DNA of 64,000 nt from Actinomortierella ambigua (lineage: Eukaryota > Mortierellomycota > Mortierellomycetes > Mortierellales > Mortierellaceae), in assembly GCA_016098155.1 (NCBI GenBank), contig JAAAJB010000112.1:1-64000 (forward strand), written 5' to 3'. Below are positions 39,183 to 50,899 of the stretch, in pieces; positions within the stretch are counted from its first letter, which is position 1; every line of letters starts with the position of its first letter. The notes under the pieces were generated by a model. It did not search any database and was not told where the DNA came from. It saw only the letters and a list, made by a program, of their open reading frames with translations. A program made the translations under genes and the position numbers.

Positions 39183-40754
39183 TCACTCGTCTGAGAGGTC
39201 GCGGACCCATTGTCGGCTAAAGGGGATGCGGAGGGAAATTTCGCCATAGGGGGTCCACCACCAGCAAGAATCACGGGCCGCGACCTTGCGGACCAGGACG
39301 ACCTGGTCACCGAGCTTGCGGCCCTCGCGGGCCTCGACCTCCGACGCCGCGCGGTCGACAATCTGGCCCAGTCGCAGGTACTTCTTTGCCATCTTGGTCT
39401 TCATGACCTTTGCACCGTCGTCCTCGAACTGGATCTCGACGTGGTTGCCATCCCGGCGCAGCGTCATGTCCTTGGGTCCCTCATAGTCCTCCCACATGGA
39501 CTGGCGGTACTGAAAGTGGCTCTTCCGGGACAACGATGTCGTCTTGCCGCTGTTGTTGTTGTTGTTGCTGTTGTCATTGCCATTGTCATTATCGTCGTCG
39601 TCGCCCTTCCAATGACGACGGCGGTGGTGATGGTCACGGTGGTGGCAGTCGGTGGAACCACACGGCGCTTCCTCGTTAATACCCTCCGCCAGGCGATCGA
39701 ACCACTTTAGAGCCTTGTGCTTGCGGCGGCTACTGTCCTCGGGGTCAAAGACAGCCAGGCGGATCTCCACCTTGTCGAGCGGCTGTCGATTCGTGGGGAA
39801 GGACCAGTGAAAGTACTCGTCCTCGCCTGCGGGCTGAATTTCCCAGTCCTTTCCGAGCGTGCCCAAAGCCGACCAATGGCCGGCACCCCCATTCATATAG
39901 ACATGATCATCTCCATCATCACCACCACCACTACCATGACCGTTATCGCGCTTCAGAATCTTGTTCACGTCCTTCATCGCCATCGCAGCCGGCATGCTGA
40001 ACGCGAAAAAGGTCACGGCGCCTCCGATCAGGACCACGGGCAACACTAGAAACACGAGGCTCCCGGCAAAGAACAACGCTCCGCCAACAGCGATCGGCAC
40101 AAACAGGATCGGTAGCGCCGTCGATGCGCCAAAGACGACAATGGCCGGGATAGCTATAATTGCCGTCGAGTACATGATGGCCTTCATCAGGAACCGGAAC
40201 GGACCACGTCGACGGTAGCCGTGGCTATGGTGGTGGCTGTGGTGATACTTGTGGTGGACGTGGTGGTCGTACCAACGCATGTGATGTCGGTTCCATTTCT
40301 GCCAGTGCCGCTCCATGTGCTCGTGCCATGGCCCGCCGTCACGGCCCGCTCGGCCACCGCAGAAGCCACGCGTCGCTCCAGTCGCGGTCGTGGCCGTGGC
40401 CGTAGCCGTGGTGCCGGTGGTAGCTGCCTTGGAGCCTGTAAAAAAGAAGGGCGAGGTGAACGGTGTGCGGAGGTGTCCATGCCTACGGTCGGAATGGAAC
40501 CCACGCAGCTGGTAACGCGCTCTCAGGGCGTTCTGTTGGGCCTCGAAGAGGTTGTTGGTGTATGCAGGCTGGAATTTGTTGGCGGTGAAGAACTGTGGAG
40601 AGACGTTTTTGAAGAGTGGATGGTGGTCATACCGACGAGGTGGTTGTTGGTGTCGGGTATGATGCGAGGCTGCATGGGCGGCCGAGGAAGCAAAGTTGCG
40701 CGACTGTTGTGAGCACAGACGGGCTGCTTGTGACAGAGACACACGAGCGAACAT
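39183..40754 (-). CDS. Putative mitochondrial membrane protein, function unknown
   Basis: This intronless frame encodes 523 residues from the ATG at 40754; upstream codons are open but no ATG gives a better leader. The start MFARVSLSQAARLCSQQS is Arg/Ser-rich and lacks acids, as in mitochondrial presequences. Residues about 90-190 hold a Thr/Ala run and a His-rich stretch (YDHHVHHKYHHSHHHSH). Two or three hydrophobic helices follow (IIAIPAIVVFGASTALPILF, LVFLVLPVVLIGGAVTFFAF). The C-terminal 300 residues are hydrophilic with an acidic/Asn linker, and end in a conserved-looking block (KKYLRLGQIVDRAASEVEAR to WWWTPYGEISLRIPF). I do not recognise the family. The His-rich segment could bind metal, which is speculation. 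Confidence 0.8.
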   Translation of the reverse strand: MFARVSLSQAARLCSQQSRNFASSAAHAASHHTRHQQPPRRYDHHPLFKNVSPQFFTANKFQPAYTNNLFEAQQNALRARYQLRGFHSDRRHGHLRTPFTSPFFFTGSKAATTGTTATATATTATGATRGFCGGRAGRDGGPWHEHMERHWQKWNRHHMRWYDHHVHHKYHHSHHHSHGYRRRGPFRFLMKAIMYSTAIIAIPAIVVFGASTALPILFVPIAVGGALFFAGSLVFLVLPVVLIGGAVTFFAFSMPAAMAMKDVNKILKRDNGHGSGGGDDGDDHVYMNGGAGHWSALGTLGKDWEIQPAGEDEYFHWSFPTNRQPLDKVEIRLAVFDPEDSSRRKHKALKWFDRLAEGINEEAPCGSTDCHHRDHHHRRRHWKGDDDDNDNGNDNSNNNNNSGKTTSLSRKSHFQYRQSMWEDYEGPKDMTLRRDGNHVEIQFEDDGAKVMKTKMAKKYLRLGQIVDRAASEVEAREGRKLGDQVVLVRKVAARDSCWWWTPYGEISLRIPFSRQWVRDLSDE

Positions 40755-41823
40755 GAGAAGAAGAAAAAAAAGAGGCGACGAAAGAGTTGAAGGATAAGGA
40801 GAGAAGGAGAAAAGAGCGTTCTTTTTTGAAAAAGTACCGGGACAGTCCCTTTTTTTTATATGATTTTTTGGACGAAAATTCCATTTTTGGACGAGACATG
40901 GGAGACGCCCTTGCCCAGACATTTTCAACCAAATTGGCAATTCTCGTCCAGCCCCAAGCAAAGCTCACACCTTTTTTTTTTTTTTAATGCTCACCTCACT
41001 CCCTCATTGTGGTGCGGGGTAAGGGGATCATACGGAACTCTGGGCATGCAAGCGCTCAGTTGGCTTGTCTGCCCTGTGCCTATCACTGATAACTGTCCAC
41101 TGATAACTGTCCGCTGGTTGGCCGGGCATTCCTCTTTTCGTCTCCCAATTGCTCTCTGTCGAGTAACGCCAGGGGTCCTCCAGACGCGTCCCATCCGGAT
41201 AGCACGGCCAATGCTTCTAAAACTGCTGTTCTGCATTGCTTGAAAAAGGGAATCTTGCAGAGTAGATAACACTGTAAGACTTTTTCCTTGGCAGATGGAA
41301 ACTCAAAAAAAAAAAAAAAAGATATTGTCACACTCGTCTCGGAGGTTGTGCCGAGAAGAAGGAAATAAAATTGCCGACTTGGTGTTTTCCCCTGTACGCG
41401 CGCGCGAAAGAAGGAGGGATGAAAGTCTACCACCCACGTTTGTACCCCATTTCCTCCCTTCTTCCCGACGGCGCGTTGTTGGCAGTGTCGTCCGTCGGTT
41501 GCCATGGAGCAGGGAGGATAGGATGTTTTTTTTTTTTTTTTTTGTGAGGATGGGGATGTGTGCAAAATGAAAGGAAATGCCCCTTAATGATGGCTCGAGC
41601 CTTGTGCTGAGCTTGTTGCTGAGCTGAGCAAACACGAATGAATGGTTCTTCCACGTTTCTCTCTTCACAAGACCTTAATATTCTCTCCATCTCTCAACCA
41701 CACACACACACACTCCATCTCCCCTCTCTTCTCTCGGTCATCTCGCTCTTCATCTACCTGCAACAACAACAACAACGACAACGACAACAACAACAACAAC
41801 AACAATAGCAGTATCTCTACTCC
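40755..41823. promoter_or_regulatory. 1.07 kb divergent intergenic region
   Basis: This region separates the leftward mitochondrial membrane protein from the rightward BOS1 gene and should hold both promoters. It contains a short direct repeat CACTGATAACTGTCC at about 41086 and 41098, a poly-A at about 41305, a 19-nt poly-T at about 41525 and a CAACAA-rich leader just before the BOS1 ATG (41760-41806). No gene is seen. Confidence 0.45.
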
Positions 41824-43196
41824 ATGAACTCTCTGTACAACCACGCCCTCAAGCAGGAGAAGGCCCTGCGTCAAGACCTCAATATCTTTCAGTGTGGTGA
41901 GGATACCAGTAACGCTCTACAAGGTACGGCGGCACCCGCACACCCCCCACCACCACCATTCCCAACACTAGTGTCAGGGTACACAGTGTGACCTATGTTG
42001 TGAGATGGAACAGCCATTCTAGTCTAGGAAAAAAGAAGAACATGCATGCGCGACTTTGGATGACCCCCGATCGTCTCACCTCAATGCAACCTTGTTTTGT
42101 ACCTTTTACACACACTCACACACATACACACACACAGGCCAAATAGCAGCCAAGGTGAATGCATTCAAGCGCTCGATTGACGACTATGAGAGCATGGCTC
42201 GGAAGGAGATGATTGCGGCACGACGAGAGGCTGCCCTCGAGTAAGTTATCCGTGTTTCGCGATCCGCCCGGCACACACGTGCCTATGGGGCACACTTTTT
42301 TTCACTCGGCGACCACGAGAGGATGGTTGGGCTGTTTCATCAAGTGCGGTGCAACCCACAAAAATGTCAATCTATTCATGGAATACAAGCAACGTTGAAC
42401 AAACAACAGATCCCCACACCACGACAGAAGGATGATACTCTCCCACTGAAAAGGGCACCAACATCCCGCGCGATCCTTCACTTCAATGACTTGCGACCTA
42501 CACTACAACCCCTTTTCATGTCAGCGTGGCACTTTCCCAGGGACTAGATGACTGACTGACTGACTGACTGGCTGTGTTGCTTCTTATTGCCTCCCCCCCC
42601 CCTCCTTCCCTGTACAGACGAGTGAGCAAGTTTAGGGAGGAATACGATGAGATCTACAAGAGTTTTACCAGGATAAAGAACCGCGAGGAGCAGGTAAAAA
42701 AAAAATAGTCTTTGTCATTCATCTTGCAGCGAGATATGAATACAAGGCATCCCTATCCCCTGTAGTTAGTACATTCGCTAAATCAACCAACCATCATTTT
42801 ACCAATCATTTTTAGGCCTCCAATCGAGCACAACTGTTGGAGCGTCGACAGTCGAGACTAAACGTGCCGGTGGAGCACCCGTACCAAACAGTGTCATCGT
42901 CGCCGTACCTGCAGCAGGCGCAAGCGTATCGGGAACGGGATTTTGCGCAACGGACGGGACAGCAGCTGGACGACATGTTGCACCAGGGCCGGAACGCGCT
43001 CGAGAACCTGGTCCAGCAACGGGGCATGCTCAAATCGACACAGCGCAAACTGCTCAATGCCGCCAATACGCTCGGTCTGTCGCGCAATGTCATCCAGCTG
43101 ATCGAACGAAGGAGTACAGAGGACAAGTGGATCTTTTATGCTGGCGTCTGTATTACCTTGTTGTGCATGTGGGCTATCGTCCACTACTTGACTTGA
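41824..43196 (+). CDS. BOS1: Bos1/membrin ER-Golgi SNARE, 4 exons
   Basis: Exons 41824-41923, 42138-42240, 42618-42693 and 42816-43196 give 219 residues. Bos1 is the Qb-SNARE (GOSR2/membrin in animals) that pairs with Sed5, Bet1 and Sec22 to fuse COPII vesicles with the Golgi. The start MNSLYNHALKQEKAL and the segment GQIAAKVNAFKRSIDDYESM match fungal Bos1. The SNARE motif spans about 125-190 (DDMLHQGRNALENLVQQRGM, then LNAANTLGLSRNVIQLIERR). A C-terminal anchor (about 199-217, IFYAGVCITLLCMWAIVHYL) ends one residue before the stop, as expected for a tail-anchored protein. Intron 2 contains a GACT tetranucleotide repeat at about 42547-42570. A (CA)n tract follows the stop. Confidence 0.95.
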
Positions 43197-43801
43197 GAAA
43201 GAAGATGAAATAGCCACCAAAAACACACACACACACACACCACACACAAAAAAAAAACAGAAAGAAAAACAAATACCAGTAGCACCCGCCACAGCAAACA
43301 CAACACTTTATCCAAAACATATTGGAGAAAACACCCACCCACCCAAACACACATCATATTCCCCCAATATCTTGTACCAATAAACTAATATTCTTCAATG
43401 GTCTTGAGGTTTTTCTTTTCTTTTTTTGTATTCGAAGAAAAAAAAGTGCTCCAGGCACGCTGATATTGGCTTTTTAGGGGGGGAAATGTGTGATGATGGA
43501 AAAGGTATAGAGGAAACACATTATGCATAAGGGAAAGGAAAAAAAAGGAAATGAGCAAACTGCTTTGGTATCCTGCGGCTGGTACTGGAGGGGAAAGGAG
43601 GAGCAGAAATCAACGATCGCCTTCTTCTCTCCCAGCTTTTTTCTTGCATTTTGTTGTTTTTTTTTTTTCTTTGCTTCTATTGTCAAAACTTTTTTTTTCT
43701 TTTTCTTTTTCCTTCATTCCTTCTTCATCCCTCTTTTTCTTTCTCTCTCTCTCTCTCTCTCATTCTCCTGTTCTCCTTCTTGCTTTTTTTTTTCTGAAAG
43801 C
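43197..43801. other. Convergent 3' region between BOS1 and the YPK-type kinase
   Basis: The 605-bp spacer has (CA)n at 43225-43247, A-rich sequence suited to BOS1 polyadenylation near 43378-43390 (AATAAAC), and C/T-rich sequence 43620-43795 on the kinase side. No gene is seen. Confidence 0.5.
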
Positions 43802-46800
43802 TTATCGATCAAAACCACCGTTTCTCAAATGATTCCCTCGGCTCGACGACATGGCGCCTCCGCTGTTACGATCGCCCGAAGTGCCGAGGCCCGACGACTG
43901 GACGACGCTTCCGAGCACACCGTCCTGAGCCGGGTTATAGGTAAAGCCCTTAAACTGGAGCTGAACGGTCTCGCTCAGGAACGACGACTCGACGACCGAG
44001 TCCAAGGGCACCTCCGACGTAAACTCCTCATCGAAATTCGACGTGTCGATCGCCGACGAGACCGACGGCTTGAACGGCGGCTGGATCTTCTTGGCCATCA
44101 GCTGCGAAAACGAAATCGCCTTGAAGAACGGATGCTGCTTGATCGCACTCGATCCATTGTTGCCCAACCGCTGGTTCGGATCCCGCGTCAACAACGCCGA
44201 CAACAACGACCGCGCATCCGGCGCCACATCCTCCGGGAATCGCAACTCATCCTGCAGAATCTTGCGGTACATCTCGTGGATGTTCTCGTCGTAGAACGGC
44301 GGCAGTCCCGTCAACATCTCGTACAACAACACTCCCAGCGTCCACCAGTCCACCGTCTTGGTGTACCCTTGCCCCAACAACAACTCGGGCGCCAGGTACT
44401 CGGGCGTGCCACAGAACGTGTTGGTCGTCTCCGTCTCCGTCATGCCGAGCTTGCACAGGCCGAAATCACACAGCGCGATATGGCCCGTGTAGTCCAGCAA
44501 GATGTTCTCCGGCTTCAGGTCTCGGTACACGACATTGAACCCGTGCAGACACTCGAGCGCACACAACAGCTCGGCCGCATAGAACCGTGATCGCTCCTCG
44601 CTGAATCGGCCCTCCCGCTGCAAGTGGTGGAACAACTCGCCTCCGTTCACAAACGCCAGCACGAGATACAGCTTCTCGGGCGACTGGAAACTAAACTTGA
44701 GTGGCACAATAAACGGATTGTTGATCTGCGCTAGGACCGTGCGCTCCGCGAGCGTGTGGTTCACTTCGCTGCGCGAAATGATGTGTGCCTTGCGAATAAT
44801 CTTCATCGCATAGATTCGAGATGTGTCGCGCTTGCGCACTTGCATGACCTATAGTTTGTTTTTTTTTTGTTCAGTTCAACAGACCGATCGGTGTAGGAAC
44901 AGAGGAGTGATATTCCATGGGTTAGCACCTGATCAATAATTGACACGTGGCGTGGTTTGTTTGTCACGTTTCGTTTTCTATTCCACCTCCCTCCACCGTT
45001 GTCCATCACAAGATCATGTCTATGTGTCGTTCGTTACCTTGCCAAAGCTTCCCTTGCCAATGACCTTGAGGAGATCAAACGCATCAATCGTCAATGGTGT
45101 GTTGGCCTGAAAAAGGAGAAGGGGAGCAATAATTAAAAGAGTTTGATGAGTAAACCACCTTCTCTTCTCCAGAGCGTACGATCTCATGCTTTTTCGTTTC
45201 CCTTCGACTTACATTATCACGCTTGAATGCCAGCTGGACACGGACCTTGCCGGTGCCACCCTGAAGCGTAAACCATTCATCCTGCATCTGCTCGTCCCAA
45301 CGAGGCTCCAGTTTGACGTTGCCCAAGAAGACATCCTGGCTCGAAGAGTCACCATCCTTCATCTGGTTGGCACCCTTGGCGTCAGACTTTGCGCTGGGCG
45401 TGCGGATATAGATGGAGAGCTGGACGTCCGAATCACGAGACACATCGCTATGTTTGTAAAACGTTTGTACAAAAAAAATCAGATTAGTCAAGCCTGTTGT
45501 TTATCCTCCTATTTTTTTTTTTTTTGGAGTTTTGCTCCAATGTGAGGTCAACAATGGTGGTAATGGGGAGGGGGTGAACATTCTAGAGCTTGAAGAGTCG
45601 AAAAAAAGAAGAGTCTGTAGGGCTAGAAACCACGATGACGAAAGTGAAGATGGGCTGACTTTGGGCTGTAACAAAACTCGCTGCACTTTGCGTCTTTTTT
45701 TTTCTGGGATGATGGACATGACAATGCTCACCGCCAAGTAACCACGAGAGCGTTGCCTTTTGCAAACGACCAAAAAAAAAATAGGTGGATGAACCATGCT
45801 TCGGCACAAAATAACCGGTCCTTCTTCCCTCTTTACCCCCCGCTCACCTACACATAACCTGTACGTTTACCTAGCTCTAGGGCCAGGTAATAAGTGGCCA
45901 GCTAGCTGACTTTTTTTGCTCTTTTCATTTCTCACCGTTAGCTGGGATAATAATAGCCCCGAAATTAATGATGAAAGCTAAAGAGGAAGCCAGGTCGTTC
46001 TCTGCCATCCATATCCGGCCCCCCAACCCCCATTCATGCCCACTTTTCCGGCTCTGGTATGATAGATGTCCTATTTCCTCTATTCTCAGGCTATGCTCAA
46101 CACTGGGGCGCATGCACCCATAGAAGCAAAAAATAAAAAAAGTACCTTTCCTCTCTCCCCTCCCAAAACTCTTTGCAGCCATGCTCTCGTCGCTCTCCCC
46201 ACAACAACAAAGAAAACTAGGTCTTGACACAGACTAGCTCTTGTTCTGGTGCTACCATACGCCCCTCCCCCCTCCCCGCCATGGCAGATGCGTTGCTGCA
46301 GAACACAACGTTTTTTTTTTGTCTCTTTGTGTTTGTTTTGTTGTCCAGGCTTGTACATGCTGAGGATAAGGTCAAATCCAAGTGGTCTGCTCTTTTTTCT
46401 TTTTTTTTTTTTGTGGCCGGTTCGGTATTGTATGATGGATGCCCATTGGTCACAAAGGAGGTGTGGACAAGCTGGGGTCACTGTATCCCACTTTTTTTCT
46501 TCCTCTCAAAAGTGCTCAACACGCCANNNNNNNNNNAAAAAAAAATAGAGGTCCACGACTCCAAGAGTAGTGTCTACATGGCATGCTGCTCACCCTATAC
46601 AATCTTGGCGGCAGCCTCTGAAAAATGTAAAAAAGAGCTGGCCCAACCCCCGACTCCACGCCTAACCAACAAAGCCAACCCTGCCTCTCGCCAATCCATG
46701 CATAGCCAAGAATAGAAGGAGAGGAGGAAGAGAAGGAGAAGGGGAGAGAGATAAAGAGATAAAGAGTAAAGAAAGAAGGGGGGGAGGGAGAGAAGAGGAA

Positions 46801-47669
46801 GGGGAGTGTGGCGAAAAAGAAGAAGAATCGAGAAAAAAAAACCTCTCTCTCTATCTCACTCTTGTCTCTCTCGACGGTTCAACTTACAAATGGGCACGGT
46901 ATTGCCAGACGGGATTCGAGAGCTCACCTCCAAGAGCATCGATCAAGACTTCGTTCTTGTCAAACTCAAGCACGGCATAAGGCAACCACCACTTGCGCTG
47001 TAGAGACTCTCGGGCATTTGCTCCTTGCTGTTGTTGTTGTTGTTGTTGCTTAGGAACAAAGGGGACATTGGACGAGCCAGGGGGCAATGTCAGACCCCTT
47101 GCCTCGACCACACGAATGACCAACATGCCATTCTTTGCAGGCTCGGCACGGCCGTTTGTGCCTTGCTGGTGTGGATGACTGCCACCGCCACTGGCAGTGC
47201 TGCTGGTCGATCCTGCTGGAGAGGTGGAAAGAAGATGGGAAGATCCGGATGACGCCGATGGTGCTGCTGCTGCTCCCACTGCTCCCGCTGCTGTTGCTGT
47301 TGCTGTTGCTGATGTCTGAGTATAGTGTCCATTCGTCGCTGTCGAAGGTGATCCAGGCGACCTTAGCTGCATGGAGGCCTGGAAGTTGGCGGACAAGGCG
47401 GCGACTTCCTTCTCGCGTTCCTTTTCGCGCTCCTTTTCCTTGTGCTCTATTGAAGAGACGAGATAGAGAGAGAACTTTTTTTTTGTCAGGGCCCGAATTG
47501 TCTCGGTCTTTTTTTTTTTTTTTTTGTTTTTGTCGACACAAAAGGGTAAAGTGTCGAGAGAGAGAAAGAAAGCAGGGGCAAGGTGGGGGAGGGGAGGGGG
47601 CATTTCGCGTAGATACGAGATAAATGCAACTAATAAACAACACTTACTCTTGGAATGCAACCAGGACAT
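43802..47669 (-). CDS. YPK1: AGC protein kinase of the YPK1/SGK family, 5 exons
   Basis: Minus-strand exons 47648-47669, 46888-47446, 45213-45447, 45038-45106 and 43802-44848 give 643 residues, close to yeast Ypk1 (680). In yeast, Ypk kinases act below TORC2 and Pkh/PDK1 to control sphingolipids and membrane stress. Residues about 95-270 form a C2-like module with a polyQ insert (MLVIRVVEARGLTLPPG, then VFLGNVKLEPRW). The kinase domain starts at about 278 with IGKGSFGKV, continues with catalytic Lys about 311 (AMK), YRDLKPEN (Asp about 405), CDFG (about 422-425) and an activation loop TNTFCGTPEYLAPE with the PDK1-site Thr near 439. The hydrophobic motif FKGFTY (594-599) is present. Exon 1 is only 22 nt (MSWLHSK). 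The 1440-nt second intron contains an assembly gap. Confidence 0.92.
46527..46536. other. Assembly gap (10 N) in YPK intron 2
   Basis: Ten N bases sit in the 1440-nt intron, flanked on the right by poly-A. The true gap length is unknown, so intron length and any content here are uncertain. Coding exons are unaffected. Confidence 0.99.
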
Positions 47670-48804
47670 GATGTAGAATGGAGTCAAGGAGGGTGGGGTA
47701 AGAAAGCTACAAGTAATGCAACAAAGACAGCAGGAAAACAAGAACAAGGGTTAGTTGGGCAGGGCTATGGAGTGGGGGAGAGAGAAAAAGACACAGACGA
47801 CACCACCATGGCGCCATAGAAAGGTACATGTATGTATGTGTTCACACGGTAGCTTTGAGGGATGATAGCATGGTTCAACGACAACCGGACGAGGTGCAGG
47901 CAGGGTGAAAGCGCGTTGGTGGACACAGTTGAATGAAGGGGGGGGGAGCATGAGGAGCATGAGGAGCATGTGTTGATGAATTGTCATCCAAAGCGAGAAA
48001 GAGAGAAAGGGAGACCTCGAGCTGTTGGTGGTGGTGGGTGACCCAAGCTCGGGTAGAGAGCATCGACATACCTGTCTTCAAGTGCCAGAAGTAGTAGCAG
48101 TTACAAGGTGTGACAGTCCAAGGAGGGCGATGTCAATGGTGACGAAAGTAGAAAAGAAGGAGACGAGTTGATGAGAGTAGCGTTGAGTATGTGCAGGTGT
48201 GGGTGGGTGAGTGTGTAAGCGTGTGTATATGTGAGAAGAAGAAAGAAAGAAAGAGTGAGTGGGGGGGGCACAAAAAGGAAGAGATTGATAGATGGAAGGA
48301 AAGAAGGAAAAGAAAAGACACCACCTTTTAAAAAAAAAAAAAAGAAGCGGTGAAAAATGGTGGCTGTACTTTACAAGTTTACCCCCCTCTTCTTCTTCTT
48401 CTCGAGCGAGCAAGGCACAAAGAAAGGACACATATATACACGCACGCACAGTGAGACACAGGCACCACCACACTCTCAGTCGTTAGTCTCGTACCATTCC
48501 AGATGTGCGAGAGATGTGAGAAGAGAGAAGTGAGAGAAGCATAGAGAGAGAAGCATAGAGAGAAGCATGAGAAGGTAGGGGGAACATGTCCCCCCCCCCT
48601 TGCACTCCCTCTATCTCTCTCATACGCACACATTCTCTCTTTCTTTCTCTCTATTGGACCCTTACTCGCTCTTTTTTTCATTCTCACTCAATTGTCTCGT
48701 TTTCATTCCTCTTTGATTCCTCTTTCATTCCTCTTTGCTCTCCTCCTCCCTTCTAGTCCCCTCTTTCCTCTCTCCCTCTCTCTCGCACCTCCTTCAGGGA
48801 CATC
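47670..48804. promoter_or_regulatory. 1.1 kb divergent intergenic region
   Basis: The YPK gene reads left and the phosphatase gene reads right. The region has GAG/GCAT repeats at about 47945-47970, a G-run at about 48261, GAGAG/AGCAT repeats at 48530-48575 and pyrimidine-rich sequence at 48600-48790 just before the phosphatase ATG. No gene is seen. Confidence 0.45.
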
Positions 48805-50659
48805 ATGCTGAGACAACTGCTCATCTTTGTGCTGGCGTGCCTGCTTGTCTATCGCGCGTGGCATTCCACGGACGACCTCGGTGCTGTGCAGAACAATCCC
48901 ACCCAGAACAACAACAATAATAATAATAACAATAATAACCATCTTCTGCACCAAGATACCACCGCGAGCAGCCGCATGGTCGCTGTCGGCGATCTCCACA
49001 GCGACTATCCACAGGCCATCAAGGTCCTCATGCTTGCAGGTGTCGTCAATGACAAGGGTGACTGGATCGGAGGCACTGACACCCTTGTGCAGACAGTATG
49101 TCCCCCCCAGTCTTGTTCATTGTCGTTATTGCTTTTGCAAGGGGAACAGGAAAAGAAAAAAAAACATACACATACACATTGCAGTTCAATGTTTGTTGAC
49201 ATTTCCTCTCTTGTCCTCCTCTTGTGTCTTTTGTGTCATGTATGCCATGTATCTACGTGTGCATTGTGTTTACAATGGGTTAACCTGTATGCGATTTAAC
49301 AGGGGTAAGACGAAAGAAAAGGCAGAACCAAAAAAAAATGCATGCAAAAGAAGACAACCTCATAGCGAACCTCACATCCCTTTCCCTCCCCCCCCCTCCT
49401 TCCCCTGCTCCACCCCACCCCACCCCCACCAGTAAACACACCAGTACCCGTTCCTCACCCTTCTCACCACCCCTCTTTTTTCTCTTCTTTCTCCATCATT
49501 TGTTGCCCTGTGATTTGTTGTCCTCGTCCCTGCCTGCCAGAGGTAAGGCGCGATGATTTATTTCAGCAAAACCTAAAGAGCAATGGATTCGAGCTTCGCC
49601 TGCTGCTGCTGCTGACCCTGAAACGCGTGTTGTCGAACCGGGTCCAAACCCCTGCTGCCTCACGTTTCTTTACCCCTTTCTTTGCTTAGATCTTGTTGAC
49701 CGAGGCCCCGATACCATCAAGGTTTATAACCTCTTTGACAACCTGTGCAAGCAGGCCAAGGCTGCCGGAGGCCAGGTCGTGAATCTCTATGGCAACCACG
49801 AGGTGATGAACATTGGCCAAGATCTACGCTATGTTACCGAGGAGGACTATGCCTCCTTTGGAGGCCGCGAGGCGCGGCGACAGGCATTCGACATCCAGAC
49901 TGGCTGGCTGGGCCAGCAGATCTACGCAAACTTCAACCTCACCTACATCCACAATGGCCACACCGTCCTCAGCCACGGCGACATGCACCCAGCATGGGCC
50001 GGGGCTGGCATCGACAAGATGAACCACGTCGCGCGTGAGGCCCTCTGGAACAAGGACTATCATGCTCCAATCTTTAGAACCATGGGCCCTATCTGGTGGA
50101 GAGGTCTTGCCATGGAGGAGGATGGGTCTAGCGAGACTTGCCGCTATGTCGACGCTGTCAAGAAAGCTCTTGGGGTACGAGTCTCAAGTTGCTGTTGTTG
50201 ATGTTGTTGTTGCTGTTGTTGTTTTTCAGATCGAAAGGGATCAATGATTACAGCTGCTTATCATTATCTCTTTTACCCCCCCCCCCTTTTTTATTTCTAC
50301 CAATCATGAATGCATCTAGGTGAATCGACTCATCTCTGGACACACGCCTCAACACGACAAGATCTTGTCGCGATGCAACGGTGGCTACATGGTCATTGAT
50401 GTGGGCATCAGCTCGTACTACGGTAAGAGTGCTGAAAGGCCATTTTGTGGTTGTTGTTTTTATTTTTCATAAGAAGACCCTCTCTCAACTGAACGAAACG
50501 ACATTGCCCCACCTCCTCCTTCGCCTCTTGGTTCTCTACACCACTTTTTTTTTCCCGTTTACAGGTGCCCACTTGGCTGCACTCGAGATCATCGACAACA
50601 AGGATGGAAGTCAGACAGTTCATGCATTGTACCCAGGAGGAAAGATCTTGGTGAATTAG
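48805..50659 (+). CDS. Shewanella-like PPP-family phosphatase with N-terminal anchor
   Basis: Exons 48805-49095, 49303-49304, 49541-49542, 49690-50174, 50320-50422 and 50565-50659 give 325 residues. The metallophosphatase motifs are VAVGDLHSD, GD-LVDRG, YGNHEVMN, LSHGDMH and ISGHTP; their spacing and the TLVQT lead-in match Shewanella-like protein phosphatases, which are found in bacteria, plants, protists and some fungi but not animals. Residues 1-17 are a hydrophobic helix (LRQLLIFVLACLLVY), followed by an Asn run, so the enzyme is probably anchored in, or secreted through, the ER. The first large exon ends after Thr and the next begins with the DLVDRG segment, missing one Gly and the first base of Asp. 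Two consecutive 2-nt exons (GG and AG), each with a good acceptor before and GTAAG after, restore exactly TGDLVDRG. That join is the uncertain part. Confidence 0.85.
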
Positions 50660-50692
50660 GTATCATCATTAGATAGGTGGTAGAATGTCTGT

Positions 50693-50899
50693 CTATCGAG
50701 AGAATCGCAGCATAAAGGCAACAAGAATGCCGCCAATGATGACCCCCTCCATGAAGCCGAGTCCACTAGAGGAGGACTGATATGCCTTTGCAGCAGCATC
50801 CTTTGCCTTCTTGTCCTGTTTCTCAGCAAAGTCCTCGAGTACCTGCTTGAGATCGTCGACAATGCCTTTTCGCAGCTCGTCCATATTGACTTCGACCAT
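50693..50899 (-). CDS. Small tail-anchored membrane protein, 68 residues
   Basis: A frame from the ATG at 50899 to the stop at 50693 encodes 68 residues. A charged helix (about 5-40, ELRKGIVDDLKQVLEDFAEK) precedes a Gly/Ser turn and one C-terminal membrane helix (about 48-65, MEGVIIGGILVAFML) ending FSR. This is tail-anchored topology. An AG just upstream (CCGAAACAG at about 50912) suggests a spliced 5' UTR. The stop lies 33 bp from the phosphatase stop, so the two 3' UTRs probably overlap as antisense. I do not recognise the family. Amphipathic helix plus anchor would suit an organelle membrane adaptor, but that is inference. Confidence 0.6.
   Translation of the reverse strand: MVEVNMDELRKGIVDDLKQVLEDFAEKQDKKAKDAAAKAYQSSSSGLGFMEGVIIGGILVAFMLRFSR

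Noticed and set aside
43523..44590. 355-codon frame antisense to the YPK kinase domain
   Set aside because: Composition is Arg/Gln/Leu-rich and matches the reverse complement of conserved kinase codons.
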